A stretch of 64,000 nt of DNA from Allobosea sp. (lineage in GTDB: Bacteria; Pseudomonadota; Alphaproteobacteria; Rhizobiales; Beijerinckiaceae), in contig JAAEQB010000034.1 in the NCBI GenBank assembly GCA_024231975.1, forward strand, positions 62,001 through 126,000, written 5' to 3'. This document shows positions 1 to 8,268 of the stretch, in pieces. A program made the position numbers and the translations under genes. Below the pieces are notes generated by a model. That model was not told where the DNA came from and ran no database searches. It worked only from the letters and a program-made list of their open reading frames with translations. The first letter of the stretch is position 1, and each line of letters opens with the position of its first letter.

Positions 1-2
1 GC

Positions 3-206
3 GACTCCATCGGCGTGCATCCGGTCTGGCTGATGTTCGCGCTGCTCGCCTTCGGTTCGCTCTTCGGCTTCGTCGGCCTGCTGCTCGCCGTGCCGCTGGC
101 GGCGATCATCGGCGTGCTTGCCCGCTTCGTGCTGCGCCAATATCTCGCCAGCCCTTACTACCGTGGCCATGCTGGGCCGGTGCCCAAACCCCATGTCGAG
201 CCGTGA
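3..206 (+). CDS. AI-2E family transporter (PerM-like), C-terminal end only
   Basis: Only the last 67 codons are in the window; the gene begins upstream. The visible part holds a hydrophobic segment rich in Gly, Leu and Val, then a positively charged tail ending in PKPHVEP. The run LFGFVGLLLAVPLAAIIGVL is typical of the last membrane segment of the AI-2E/PerM permease family, which are inner-membrane proteins. The stop codon lies 14 bases inside the next gene, an arrangement common for perM followed by hdaA in alphaproteobacteria. The family call rests on this one segment plus the neighbour. The substrate cannot be told from what is visible. Confidence 0.75.
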   Translation, partial: DSIGVHPVWLMFALLAFGSLFGFVGLLLAVPLAAIIGVLARFVLRQYLASPYYRGHAGPVPKPHVEP

Positions 207-891
207 GCCGCCGGTGAAGCCGCGCCAGCTCGCCTTCGACCTGCCGGTCGACAGCCGTCACGGCGTCGAGGATTTCCTCGTCGGCCCTTCGAACGAGCAG
301 GCTTATGGGCTGATCGAGAGCTGGCCGGGCTGGCCGGCCTCCTGGCTGCGCCTCGTCGGGCCAGAAGGGGCAGGCAAGACCCATCTCGCCGCGATCTGGG
401 CGGCGCGCGCCCATGCCTGGACGCTGTCGGCCGAAGAGCTCGACGAGGCCAAGGTGCCGCATCTGGCCTCCGGCGGGGCGCTGGTGATCGAGGATTGCGA
501 CCGCGCCCCGCTCGACGAGCCGGCGCTGTTCCATCTGCTCAACGCCACCAAGGCGCGCGGCGCCTCCGTGCTGCTGACGGCGCGGACCGAGCCAGGGCAA
601 TGGGGCCTGAAGGTGCCGGACCTGCTCTCGCGTCTGCGCCTGGCGCCGCAGGCCGAGATCGCTCCGCCGGACGACGCGCTGCTGCGCGCGCTTCTGGTCA
701 AGCTCTTCGTCGACCGCCAGCTGATCGTCGACACCGGTACGATCGAGGCGCTGGCGCTCCGGATGGAGCGTTCCTTCGCCGCGGCGCGCGATCTCGTCGA
801 CGCGCTCGACAAGCTCTCATTGGAGCGTGGCCGGCGCGTCACCCGCGCCATGGCCACCGAGGTGGTCGCCTCGCTCTTCCCGGAGGAGTGA
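193..891 (+). CDS. hdaA: DnaA regulatory inactivator HdaA
   Basis: A 232-residue DnaA-like AAA+ protein without a DNA-binding domain. Hda proteins work with the loaded DNA polymerase sliding clamp to stimulate ATP hydrolysis by DnaA after initiation, preventing re-replication. Visible features are an N-terminal clamp-binding-like motif QLAFDLP (about residues 12-18), a P-loop GPEGAGKTHL (56-65) and a Walker B region ALVIEDCD (96-103). The ATG at 193 is chosen because the protein then starts just before the clamp motif; an in-frame ATG at 118 would lie deep inside the permease gene. The 14-base overlap with the permease suggests translational coupling. Length and domain content fit the family well. 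Confidence 0.9.
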   Translation: MSSREPPVKPRQLAFDLPVDSRHGVEDFLVGPSNEQAYGLIESWPGWPASWLRLVGPEGAGKTHLAAIWAARAHAWTLSAEELDEAKVPHLASGGALVIEDCDRAPLDEPALFHLLNATKARGASVLLTARTEPGQWGLKVPDLLSRLRLAPQAEIAPPDDALLRALLVKLFVDRQLIVDTGTIEALALRMERSFAAARDLVDALDKLSLERGRRVTRAMATEVVASLFPEE

Positions 892-895
892 GGCT

Positions 896-2182
896 TCAGG
901 CCTTCGCGGCCGCCGTTCCCGTCAGGCGGGCATGGACCGTCTCGATCAGCAGATCGTGCGCCCGCGCCGCGATCGCATCGAGCGATGGCGTCTTGACGAA
1001 CATGGCGGCGGCCTTCTCGGACAGCTCTTCGCGGCTCGGCAGCGTCGGCATGTGCCACTGCGCGATCGCATCCTGCGCCTGCGCCTGGACGGCATGCAGA
1101 CGCTCGCCGGCGCGGGCCTGCATCGCGGCCAAGGCCTCGCGGAATTCGGGCAGCGTCAGCGTCGGCAGGTGCAACTCGGGCAGATGCAGCTCCGGCAGGC
1201 CGGGCGCATTGGCATAGGCATCGCGGAAGGCCTGGACGATGCGCTCCACCGGCACGGAGGCCGCGAGCCGCTCGGCCGAGCGCTCGATCACGCGCGGCGG
1301 CAGCGCCTGCGAGCGCTCGACCACCGCCTGCGGCGGCGCCTTCAGGTCCCAGACCAGGCGCAGCTTAGACAGGCCGAGGATGAGGTAATAGGTCGGATCC
1401 CATTGCCACCAGCGGAAGCCCTGGCGGACGCTGTACTGATAGGCGTGGTGGTTGTTGTGCCAGCCTTCACCCATGGTGATGATCGCCAGCCACCAGTTGT
1501 TCCGGCTCTCGTCGCCGGTGACATAGTCCTTGTCGCCATGCACATGCGCCAGCGAGTTGATGCAGAAGGTGCCGTGGTAGACCGCGACCGTCGACCAGAA
1601 GAAGCCGACGAACAAGCCGCTCCAGCCGTCGATGGCAAAGCAGATCAGGGCGAGCGCGGCCGCCGGCAGCAATTCGAAGCGATGCAGGAAATTGAGCTCG
1701 GGAAAGCGCGTCAGGTCGGTGACGGTCGAGGTGTCGCAGCGGTCATGCCCGTTGCTGAAGATCCAGCCGACATGAGAGTAGAAGAACGAGGTCAGCACCG
1801 GCGAATGCACGTCGTGCTCGGTGTCGGAGAAGCGGTGGTGATGCCGGTGCTTCGAGGCCCACCAGATCACGCTCTTCTGCGCCGTCGACTGGGCAAGGAG
1901 GGCGAGCACGAACTGCCCGATCCGGCTGGTCTTGTAGGTCCGGTGCGAGAAATAGCGGTGATAGCCGCCGGTCACTGCGAACATGCGCAGCCAGTACAGT
2001 CCGAAGGCGAGCCAGAGCGAGGTCGCGGTGACGCCGCTCCAGAGCGCTCCGAAGCAGGCCAGATGCGCCAGCACGAAGGGAATGGCCGAGGGGTAGACGA
2101 TATCGCCGTGGTCGTCGGCGTGCTGCTGCTCTGACAAGTTCGTTCTCTGGACTTGAAATCTGAAGGCATGCGGGATTCGCAT
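896..2182 (-). CDS. Acyl-CoA/acyl-lipid fatty-acid desaturase with long C-terminal extension
   Basis: A membrane-bound di-iron desaturase of the delta-9 type, introducing a double bond into fatty acyl chains at the inner membrane. The three histidine boxes are visible: HRYFSH (residues 75-80), HRHHH (112-116) and HNNHH (242-246), with hydrophobic membrane segments between them. The family usually ends near residue 300. Here about 130 extra residues follow, beginning with a short LPELH repeat and continuing as an Ala/Glu/Arg-rich, probably helical tail. The ATG at 2182 is chosen; a TTG at 2215 is also in frame. It is transcribed divergently from ppk and ends 4 bases from the hdaA stop. Confidence 0.88.
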   Translation of the reverse strand: MRIPHAFRFQVQRTNLSEQQHADDHGDIVYPSAIPFVLAHLACFGALWSGVTATSLWLAFGLYWLRMFAVTGGYHRYFSHRTYKTSRIGQFVLALLAQSTAQKSVIWWASKHRHHHRFSDTEHDVHSPVLTSFFYSHVGWIFSNGHDRCDTSTVTDLTRFPELNFLHRFELLPAAALALICFAIDGWSGLFVGFFWSTVAVYHGTFCINSLAHVHGDKDYVTGDESRNNWWLAIITMGEGWHNNHHAYQYSVRQGFRWWQWDPTYYLILGLSKLRLVWDLKAPPQAVVERSQALPPRVIERSAERLAASVPVERIVQAFRDAYANAPGLPELHLPELHLPTLTLPEFREALAAMQARAGERLHAVQAQAQDAIAQWHMPTLPSREELSEKAAAMFVKTPSLDAIAARAHDLLIETVHARLTGTAAAKA

Positions 2183-2254
2183 GCCGACCAAACAGCAGGG
2201 GCGGGGCTGGCGCAAGCGCCGTCTGCGTTGGTGAAATGTGACGTTTGGCCTCGC

Positions 2255-2272
2255 CTGTCATCGAACCGTCAC
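2255..2272 (+). promoter_or_regulatory. Putative Pho box (PhoB binding site) upstream of ppk-ppx
   Basis: Two 7-bp direct repeats, CTGTCAT (2255-2261) and CCGTCAC (2266-2272), sit 11 bp apart with the 4-bp spacer CGAA. This matches the classical Pho box layout CTGTCAT-N4-CTGTCAC with one mismatch in the second half-site. It lies 114-131 bp before the chosen ppk start, in the intergenic region shared with the divergent desaturase. PhoB-controlled ppk is well known in other proteobacteria; control here is inferred. Confidence 0.6.
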
Positions 2273-2385
2273 GCTACGATGGCTTCAAGACGGATGTGGC
2301 CGCTGCGGCTGCAAGCAAACCGACACATAGCACAGCTACAGGACCGGCAGTGGCACGAGCGGCGTCGACAGCGAGAGCAAAGCGC

Positions 2386-4602
2386 ATGACCCAAGATGTG
2401 GCGGAAGCGCCGGTTCCGAAGGCTGTGGCCTCCGTGGCGACGGATACGGTTCTCCATCTCGACGAGGCGCTGCGGCAATCGCCGAAACGCTTCATGAACC
2501 GGGAGCTGTCCTGGCTGCAGTTCAACCGGCGCGTGATGGAGGAGGCCTCCAACCGCAACCATCCGCTGCTGGAGCAGCTGCGCTTCCTCTCGATCTCGGC
2601 GAACAATCTCGACGAGTTCTTCATGGTGCGCGTCTCCGGCCTGCGCGAGCAGCTCAAGGCCGGTGTGGTCACGCCGAGCCAGGACGGCCTCAGTCCGGCC
2701 GAGCAGCTCGCGGCCCTGGGCGAGGGCGTCGCAGCCCTGACCCGCGACCAGCAGATCCGCTGGACCGAGCTCAAGCAGGATCTCGAAGCGAACCGCATCA
2801 TGCTGCTGCGCCCGGCCGATATCGGCGCGCAGGACCGCATCTGGCTGGAAGACCGCTTCCTGCACTACGTCTTCCCGGTGCTGACGCCGCTGGCGATCGA
2901 CCCGGCTCATCCGTTCCCGTTCATTCCCAATCTCGGCTTCACCATCGCGCTGGCGCTGGAGCGCGTCAGCGACGGGCGCGCCCTCGACGCGCTGATCCGC
3001 GTGCCGGTGAAGATGGACCGCTTCATCGAGCTGCCCGATCTCGCCCGCGAGGGCGTCCAGCGCTTCATCATGCTGGAGGATCTGGTCGCGCTCTTCATCG
3101 CCAAGCTCTTCCCCGGCTACGAGGTCAAGGGCACCGGCTCCTTCCGCATCATCCGCGACTCCGATCTCGACATCGAGGAAGAGGCCGAGGACCTGGTCCG
3201 CGTCTTCGAGACCATGTTGAAGCAGCGCCGCCGCGGCGTCGTCATCCGGCTGGAGCTGCATGCCGACATGCCGGCGCATCTGCGCGACATGATCATCCGC
3301 GAGCTCAAGGTCGATCCCGACGAGGTCGTGGTCGTCGATGGCATGATCGCCCTGAACGAGCTCTCCCAGCTCGTCGGCGCCGATCGGCCGGACCTGAAGT
3401 TCAAGCCCTACAACGCCCGCTTTCCCGAGCGCATCCGCGAGCATGGCGGCGACTGCTTCGCCGCCATCCGCCAGAAGGACCTGATCGTCCACCATCCCTA
3501 TGAGAGCTTCGATGTCGTCGTGCAGTTCCTGCAGCAGGCGGCGCGCGACCCCAACGTCGTCGCGATCAAGCAGACGCTCTACCGGACGTCCTCGAACTCG
3601 CCGATCGTCCAGGCGCTGGCCGAGGCGGCTGAGGCCGGCAAGTCGGTGACCGCGCTGGTCGAGCTCAAGGCCCGCTTCGACGAAGAGGCGAACATCCGCT
3701 GGGCCAAGGATCTGGAGCGCGCCGGCGTCCAGGTCGTCTACGGCTTCATCGAGCTCAAGACCCACGCCAAGCTCTCGATGGTGGTGCGCCGCGAGGCCGG
3801 GCAGTTCGCGACCTACTGCCACATCGCCACCGGCAACTACCACCCGATCACGGCACGCATTTACACCGACGTCTCCTTCTTCACCGCCGATCCGGTCATG
3901 GCGCAGGACGTCGCCCGCATCTTCAACTTCATCACCGGCTATGCCGAGCCGGCCGAGCTGGAGCGCATGGCCGTCTCGCCGGTCAACCTGAAGAAGCGCC
4001 TGCTCGCCGATATCGCCGAGGAGGTCGCGCATGTGAAGGCGGGCCGCAAGGGCGCGATCTGGGGCAAGTGCAACTCGCTGGTCGATCCCGAGATCATCGA
4101 CGCGCTCTACGACGCCAGCCAGGCCGGCGTGCAGATCGATTTCGTCGTGCGCGGCATCTGCTGCCTCAGGCCCGGCGTGCCGGGGCTCTCCGACAATATC
4201 CGCGTCAAATCGATCGTCGGGCGCTTCCTGGAACACACCCGCGTCTACGCTTTCGGCGCCGGTCACGGCATGCCTTCGGCCAAGGCCAAGCTCTATATCT
4301 CCTCGGCGGATCTGATGCCGCGCAATCTCGACCGCCGCGTCGAGGCGCTGACGCCGATCCTGAACGAGACCGTCCACCAGCAGATGCTCGAGCAGATCAT
4401 GCTGGCGAACTTTCTCGACAACGAACAGAGCTGGACCATCTTGCCCGATGGCGGCTCGCGACGCATTGTCCCGCCATCGGCCGAAGAGTCGTTCAACGCC
4501 CACAAGTATTTCATGACGAATCCGAGCCTGTCTGGTCGTGGTAAATCTCTCTCCAGTTCGAGCCCGCGTAGCCTCTCCCGCCGCACCGGCAAGAAGGCCT
4601 GA
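2386..4602 (+). CDS. ppk: Polyphosphate kinase 1
   Basis: 738 residues. Ppk1 reversibly polymerises the gamma-phosphate of ATP into inorganic polyphosphate. The N-terminal domain signature NRELSWLQFNRRVMEE is visible, followed by the two phospholipase-D-like catalytic domains. The autophosphorylated histidine is in KTHAKL (about His460) and the second catalytic histidine in EHTRVYAF (about His617). ATGNYHPITARIYTD and SSADLMPRNLDRR are further family signatures. The ATG at 2386 is chosen because it gives the usual family length; a TTG at 2245 would place the Pho box inside the coding region. The 3' end overlaps ppx by 65 bases, so polymer synthesis and breakdown are encoded in one operon. Confidence 0.96.
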   Translation: MTQDVAEAPVPKAVASVATDTVLHLDEALRQSPKRFMNRELSWLQFNRRVMEEASNRNHPLLEQLRFLSISANNLDEFFMVRVSGLREQLKAGVVTPSQDGLSPAEQLAALGEGVAALTRDQQIRWTELKQDLEANRIMLLRPADIGAQDRIWLEDRFLHYVFPVLTPLAIDPAHPFPFIPNLGFTIALALERVSDGRALDALIRVPVKMDRFIELPDLAREGVQRFIMLEDLVALFIAKLFPGYEVKGTGSFRIIRDSDLDIEEEAEDLVRVFETMLKQRRRGVVIRLELHADMPAHLRDMIIRELKVDPDEVVVVDGMIALNELSQLVGADRPDLKFKPYNARFPERIREHGGDCFAAIRQKDLIVHHPYESFDVVVQFLQQAARDPNVVAIKQTLYRTSSNSPIVQALAEAAEAGKSVTALVELKARFDEEANIRWAKDLERAGVQVVYGFIELKTHAKLSMVVRREAGQFATYCHIATGNYHPITARIYTDVSFFTADPVMAQDVARIFNFITGYAEPAELERMAVSPVNLKKRLLADIAEEVAHVKAGRKGAIWGKCNSLVDPEIIDALYDASQAGVQIDFVVRGICCLRPGVPGLSDNIRVKSIVGRFLEHTRVYAFGAGHGMPSAKAKLYISSADLMPRNLDRRVEALTPILNETVHQQMLEQIMLANFLDNEQSWTILPDGGSRRIVPPSAEESFNAHKYFMTNPSLSGRGKSLSSSSPRSLSRRTGKKA

Positions 4603-6100
4603 ACAGGCTTCGGGCCGGCTGAGCGTCGACGAGACCATCGCGATCATCGACATCGGCTCGAACTCGGTCCGCCTCGTCGTCTATGAGAACCTGTCGCGGG
4701 CGCCCGCGCAGGTCTTCAACGAGAAGGAGATGGCGGGCCTCGGCCGGCAGGTCGCCTCGACCGGCATGCTGGCGCAGGACGCGATCGACAAGGCGCTCTC
4801 GGCGCTGGTGCGCTTCCGCATCCTCTGCGAGGCGATGCATGTCGGGCAGCTCCGGGTCATCGCCACGGCCGCGGCCCGCTATGCCTCGAACGGCCCCGAC
4901 TTCATCGCGCGCGCCGAAGCGGCCGTCGGCCAGCCGATTGAGCTGATCTCCGGCGACCGCGAAGCCTATCTCTCGGCGCTCGGCGTGATCTCGGGCTTCG
5001 ACCAGCCGCATGGCGTCGTCGGTGATCTCGGCGGCGGCTCGCTCGAACTGATCTCGGTCGACGGCGACAAGGTCGGGGCAGGGATCAGCCTGCCGCTCGG
5101 CGGCCTGGCGCTGATCGACCGCTCGAAGAATTCGATGAAGGCGGCGGAGAAGATCGTCCGCGACGATCTCGACCACCACCCGCAGCTCGCCGCCATGCGC
5201 GGGCGCGACTTCTACGCCGTCGGCGGCACCTGGCGCGCGCTCGCGACGCTGCATCAGCGCCAGTCCGGCTATCCGCTCAACGTCATGCACGGCTATATCG
5301 TGCCGGCGCGCGAGGCCAGCGACTTCGTCCGGCTGGTCGAGCGCGCCGACGCCTCGATGCTGGAGGCGATCGAGGCGGTCTCCTCGGCGCGGCGTCCGCT
5401 GCTCGCCTATGGCGCGCTGGTGCTCGACCAGATCATCAAGCGCGGCCGGCCGCGCAATGTAGTGATCTCCGCCAATGGCGTGCGCGAAGGCCTGCTGCAC
5501 GAGCAGCTCGACGAGGGCGAGCGTAGCGCCGACGCGCTGCTGCGCGGCGCCGAGGACTACAACCAGCTACGCGCCCGCGATCCCCGCCATGCGGCCGACC
5601 TGATCGCCTGGACCGAAAAGCTCGTCGCCAGCGCCTACCCGCATGACGATCCGGCGCTGCAGCGGCTGCAGCTCGCCGCCTGCCTGCTCTCGGATATCGG
5701 CTGGCGCGCCCATCCCGACTATCGCGGCGAGCAGACGCTGAACGTCATCGCCCATGCCTCGTTCAGCGGCGTCGACCATGCTGGCCGCGCCTTCCTCGCG
5801 CTGACGGCGTTCTATCGCTATGCCGGCCTGAAGGCCTCGGCGCCGGCCGCCGAATCCTTGCGGCGCCTGCTGACGGTGCGCTTGCTCGAACGCATGCACA
5901 TCCTCGCTGCGGCCTTCAGGGTCGCCTATCTGATCTCGGCCGGCATGCCGGGCATCCTGTCGCGGGCGCCGCTGGCCTGCGTCGACAGCCGTCTCGTCCT
6001 GCGCCTGCCGGACGACCTCAAATCGCTGGCGAGCGAGCGTGTCACCGGGCGGCTGAAGCAGCTCGCCAAGCTGCTCGGCCGCGAGATCGACATTCGCTGA
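4538..6100 (+). CDS. ppx: Exopolyphosphatase (Ppx/GppA family)
   Basis: 520 residues. The enzyme releases orthophosphate from polyphosphate ends, and some relatives hydrolyse pppGpp. The ASKHA-fold phosphate loops are visible: AIIDIGSNSVRLVVYE near the N-terminus, then VIATAAARYASN, VGDLGGGSLELI and YAVGGTWRALA. The C-terminal part contains an HD-like helical region (LLSDIGWRAHPDYRG) found in longer Ppx proteins. No ATG lies ahead of the first motif in this frame, so the GTG at 4538, inside the 3' end of ppk, is the likely start. The 65-base overlap points to coupled translation. About 30 residues before the first motif are poorly conserved, so the exact start is uncertain. Confidence 0.93.
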   Translation: MVNLSPVRARVASPAAPARRPEQASGRLSVDETIAIIDIGSNSVRLVVYENLSRAPAQVFNEKEMAGLGRQVASTGMLAQDAIDKALSALVRFRILCEAMHVGQLRVIATAAARYASNGPDFIARAEAAVGQPIELISGDREAYLSALGVISGFDQPHGVVGDLGGGSLELISVDGDKVGAGISLPLGGLALIDRSKNSMKAAEKIVRDDLDHHPQLAAMRGRDFYAVGGTWRALATLHQRQSGYPLNVMHGYIVPAREASDFVRLVERADASMLEAIEAVSSARRPLLAYGALVLDQIIKRGRPRNVVISANGVREGLLHEQLDEGERSADALLRGAEDYNQLRARDPRHAADLIAWTEKLVASAYPHDDPALQRLQLAACLLSDIGWRAHPDYRGEQTLNVIAHASFSGVDHAGRAFLALTAFYRYAGLKASAPAAESLRRLLTVRLLERMHILAAAFRVAYLISAGMPGILSRAPLACVDSRLVLRLPDDLKSLASERVTGRLKQLAKLLGREIDIR

Positions 6101-6115
6101 GCGGCGAGGGACGAT

Positions 6116-6892
6116 CTACCTTGTGATCAAGCCCTGGAACGCCGTCGGCTGGATCGAGATCCGGCCGACGAAGGGCCGGTCATGCGCCAGGATGACGAAA
6201 TAGGCGGCCGAGACGACCAGCACATAGAGATGCGCCGCGACGATCTGCATGCGGAATGCGTGGCTGTTGCAGATGATGATCGAGAGCAGGGTCGTCGTCG
6301 AGATCAGCCACATCGCGCACCATTGCGCCCAGGTGACGCCGGCGACCGAGGCGGTGAGCCGTGCGAGCCGGGCGTGGCGGACCTCCAGGAGCTGATTGAG
6401 CAGCGGCGAACAGGCCGCGGCGGTGTTCGGCCGCGAGACCAGATGGATCGCACCGAGCAGATGCTTTTCGGATTGGTCGAACACCGCATTGGTCAATGGC
6501 GTGCTCCTGGCCATCGCCGGCCAGTCGATCGCGATGACGTCGCGCAGATAGGCCTGCAGCCCGTCGACCAGCTCGGGTCGCGTCTCCTCCGGCAGCACCA
6601 CCGCGAGCGTCAGGGCCGTCTCGACTGCATCGGCCTCGCGCTGCACCGCGGTCCGTGCGGACACGGCGTCGTTCCAGATGCCGGCGGCCGAGAAGGCGAC
6701 GATCAGCGCAAACAGCGCCCCGCAGGTGTTGATGATGGAATCACGGATCGGCAGCGGCTGGTCCATCCGGTAGCCGAGCCGCGGGATGGCGAAGCGCACG
6801 AGGCAGATCAGTAGCCAGCAGGCCGCGATGCTCAGCGCCAGCACGGCGAGGAACATCGCCGCCAGCGGCAATTGATGGAACAGGATGAACAC
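6116..6892 (-). CDS. DUF4239 (bestrophin-like) membrane protein
   Basis: 258 residues with two hydrophobic segments near the N-terminus and two near the C-terminus flanking a soluble helical middle part. The segment around IVAFSAAGIWNDAVSARTAV followed by QREADAVETAL is typical of the DUF4239 family, which is predicted to be bestrophin-like. No function is established, and channel activity would be a guess. The GTG start at 6892 is preceded by a G-rich run (GGGGGCGAC) that can serve as ribosome binding site. It converges with ppx, 15 bases from that stop. Confidence 0.75.
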   Translation of the reverse strand: MFILFHQLPLAAMFLAVLALSIAACWLLICLVRFAIPRLGYRMDQPLPIRDSIINTCGALFALIVAFSAAGIWNDAVSARTAVQREADAVETALTLAVVLPEETRPELVDGLQAYLRDVIAIDWPAMARSTPLTNAVFDQSEKHLLGAIHLVSRPNTAAACSPLLNQLLEVRHARLARLTASVAGVTWAQWCAMWLISTTTLLSIIICNSHAFRMQIVAAHLYVLVVSAAYFVILAHDRPFVGRISIQPTAFQGLITR

Positions 6893-6995
6893 GTCGCCCC
6901 CGAGAATCTGCCAGCCTTCGTCAGCTTGCAGCAGACCTCAGTTCCGTCGCGCCGGACAAGCCCCGCCTTGCGAATAGACGTTCGGTGGTGAGCGA

Positions 6996-8135
6996 CTAAC
7001 CGACCGTCACCCGCCCGCGCACAATCTTGAGCGAGAGCGAGCCGTTCTTCAGCGCCAGCGCCTTCTCGCCGAAGATCTCGCGGCGCCAGCCATGCAGCGC
7101 AGGGACGTCGGCCTCGTCATTGCCCGCGATCTCCTCGAGATCGTCGCTGGAGGCGATGATCTTCGGCGCGACGCGCTCGGCGTCGGCGGTCGCCTTGAGC
7201 AGCACCTTGAGCAGGTCGAGCACGGCGCCGTTGCCCGGCCGGCCACGCTCGCGCTCCAGCCGGGGCAGGCTGTGCGGATCGAGCGCCAAGGCGCGTCCGA
7301 CCGCGGCCAGCACCTCACCGCCGGCGCGCGAGCGTTCGAAGCCGTTCGGCACCGAACGCAGCTCGCCGAGCGCCTCGGTCGAGCGCGGCGCGCGCTGGAC
7401 GATATCCATCAGCGCATCGTCCTTGAGCACGCGCTGGCGTGGCACGTCGCGAGCTTGAGCCTCGCGCTCGCGCCAGGCGGCGAGCTCCATCAGCACGGCC
7501 AGCTCCTTCGGCTTGCGCAGGCGCCCCTTGAGGCGCTGCCAGGCGTTCTCCGGCTTGACCTCATAGGTGCCGGGCGAATTCAGCACCGCCATTTCCTCGG
7601 CGACCCAGCTCTCGCGGCCGCTGGCGGCGAGATCGGCCTGCAGCGCCAGGTAGATGTCGCGCAGATGGGTGACGTCCGATTCGGCATAGACCAGCTGCGC
7701 CTCGCTGAGCGGGCGGCGCGACCAGTCGGTGAAGCGCGAGGACTTGTCGATGCGCGCCTTGGCGAGATCGTTGACCAGCTGCTCGTAGCCGACCGAGTCG
7801 CCATAGCCGCAGACCATCGCTGCGACCTGCGTGTCGAACAGCGGCGTCGGCAGCACGCGGCCGAGCATCCAGACGATCTCGAGGTCCTGCCGGGCCGCGT
7901 GGAAGACCTTGACCACGTTCTGATCGGTCATCAGCGCCATGAAGGGGGCAAGATCGAGCCCTTCCGCCAGCGGATCGACCATCACGGCCTCGTCCGGCGA
8001 CGCCATCTGGATCAGGCAGAGCTTCGGATAATAGGTCGTCTCGCGCAGGAACTCGGTGTCGACGGTGACGAACGGGTGCAGGGCGAGGCGGGAGCAGGCG
8101 GCGGCCAACTCTTCGGTTGTGGAGATCAGGTTCAT
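6996..8135 (-). CDS. rnd: Ribonuclease D
   Basis: 379 residues. RNase D is a 3'-5' exonuclease that trims tRNA and other small stable RNA precursors. The N-terminal DEDDy exonuclease domain shows DTEFLRE (acidic pair), HAARQDLEIV and YAESDVTHL with the catalytic Tyr and Asp. HRDC domains follow in the second half, as usual for the family. The ATG at 8135 (MNLISTTEEL) is chosen over an in-frame ATG at 8168 because the conserved start of the fold follows directly. It is divergent from aspS, with 133 bp between the chosen starts. Confidence 0.94.
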   Translation of the reverse strand: MNLISTTEELAAACSRLALHPFVTVDTEFLRETTYYPKLCLIQMASPDEAVMVDPLAEGLDLAPFMALMTDQNVVKVFHAARQDLEIVWMLGRVLPTPLFDTQVAAMVCGYGDSVGYEQLVNDLAKARIDKSSRFTDWSRRPLSEAQLVYAESDVTHLRDIYLALQADLAASGRESWVAEEMAVLNSPGTYEVKPENAWQRLKGRLRKPKELAVLMELAAWREREAQARDVPRQRVLKDDALMDIVQRAPRSTEALGELRSVPNGFERSRAGGEVLAAVGRALALDPHSLPRLERERGRPGNGAVLDLLKVLLKATADAERVAPKIIASSDDLEEIAGNDEADVPALHGWRREIFGEKALALKNGSLSLKIVRGRVTVG

Positions 8136-8268
8136 GGACGGCGCTCTTAGCAGATGAAAGCGCGCCATGTCGCGGGCGTTCTTGACAACCGCGCCGCGCG
8201 CGTGTGGTTACGGCGCCAAATCGCTTGCGCCCGACCACGGCCGCATGGACGCCCGGAAAGCTGAACCC

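Noticed and set aside
2269..4653. Long minus-strand open frame across ppk
   Set aside because: It is antisense to a clear Ppk1 gene, is rich in low-complexity Asp/Arg/His codon patterns and shows no family motif. Such frames are common in high-GC genes.
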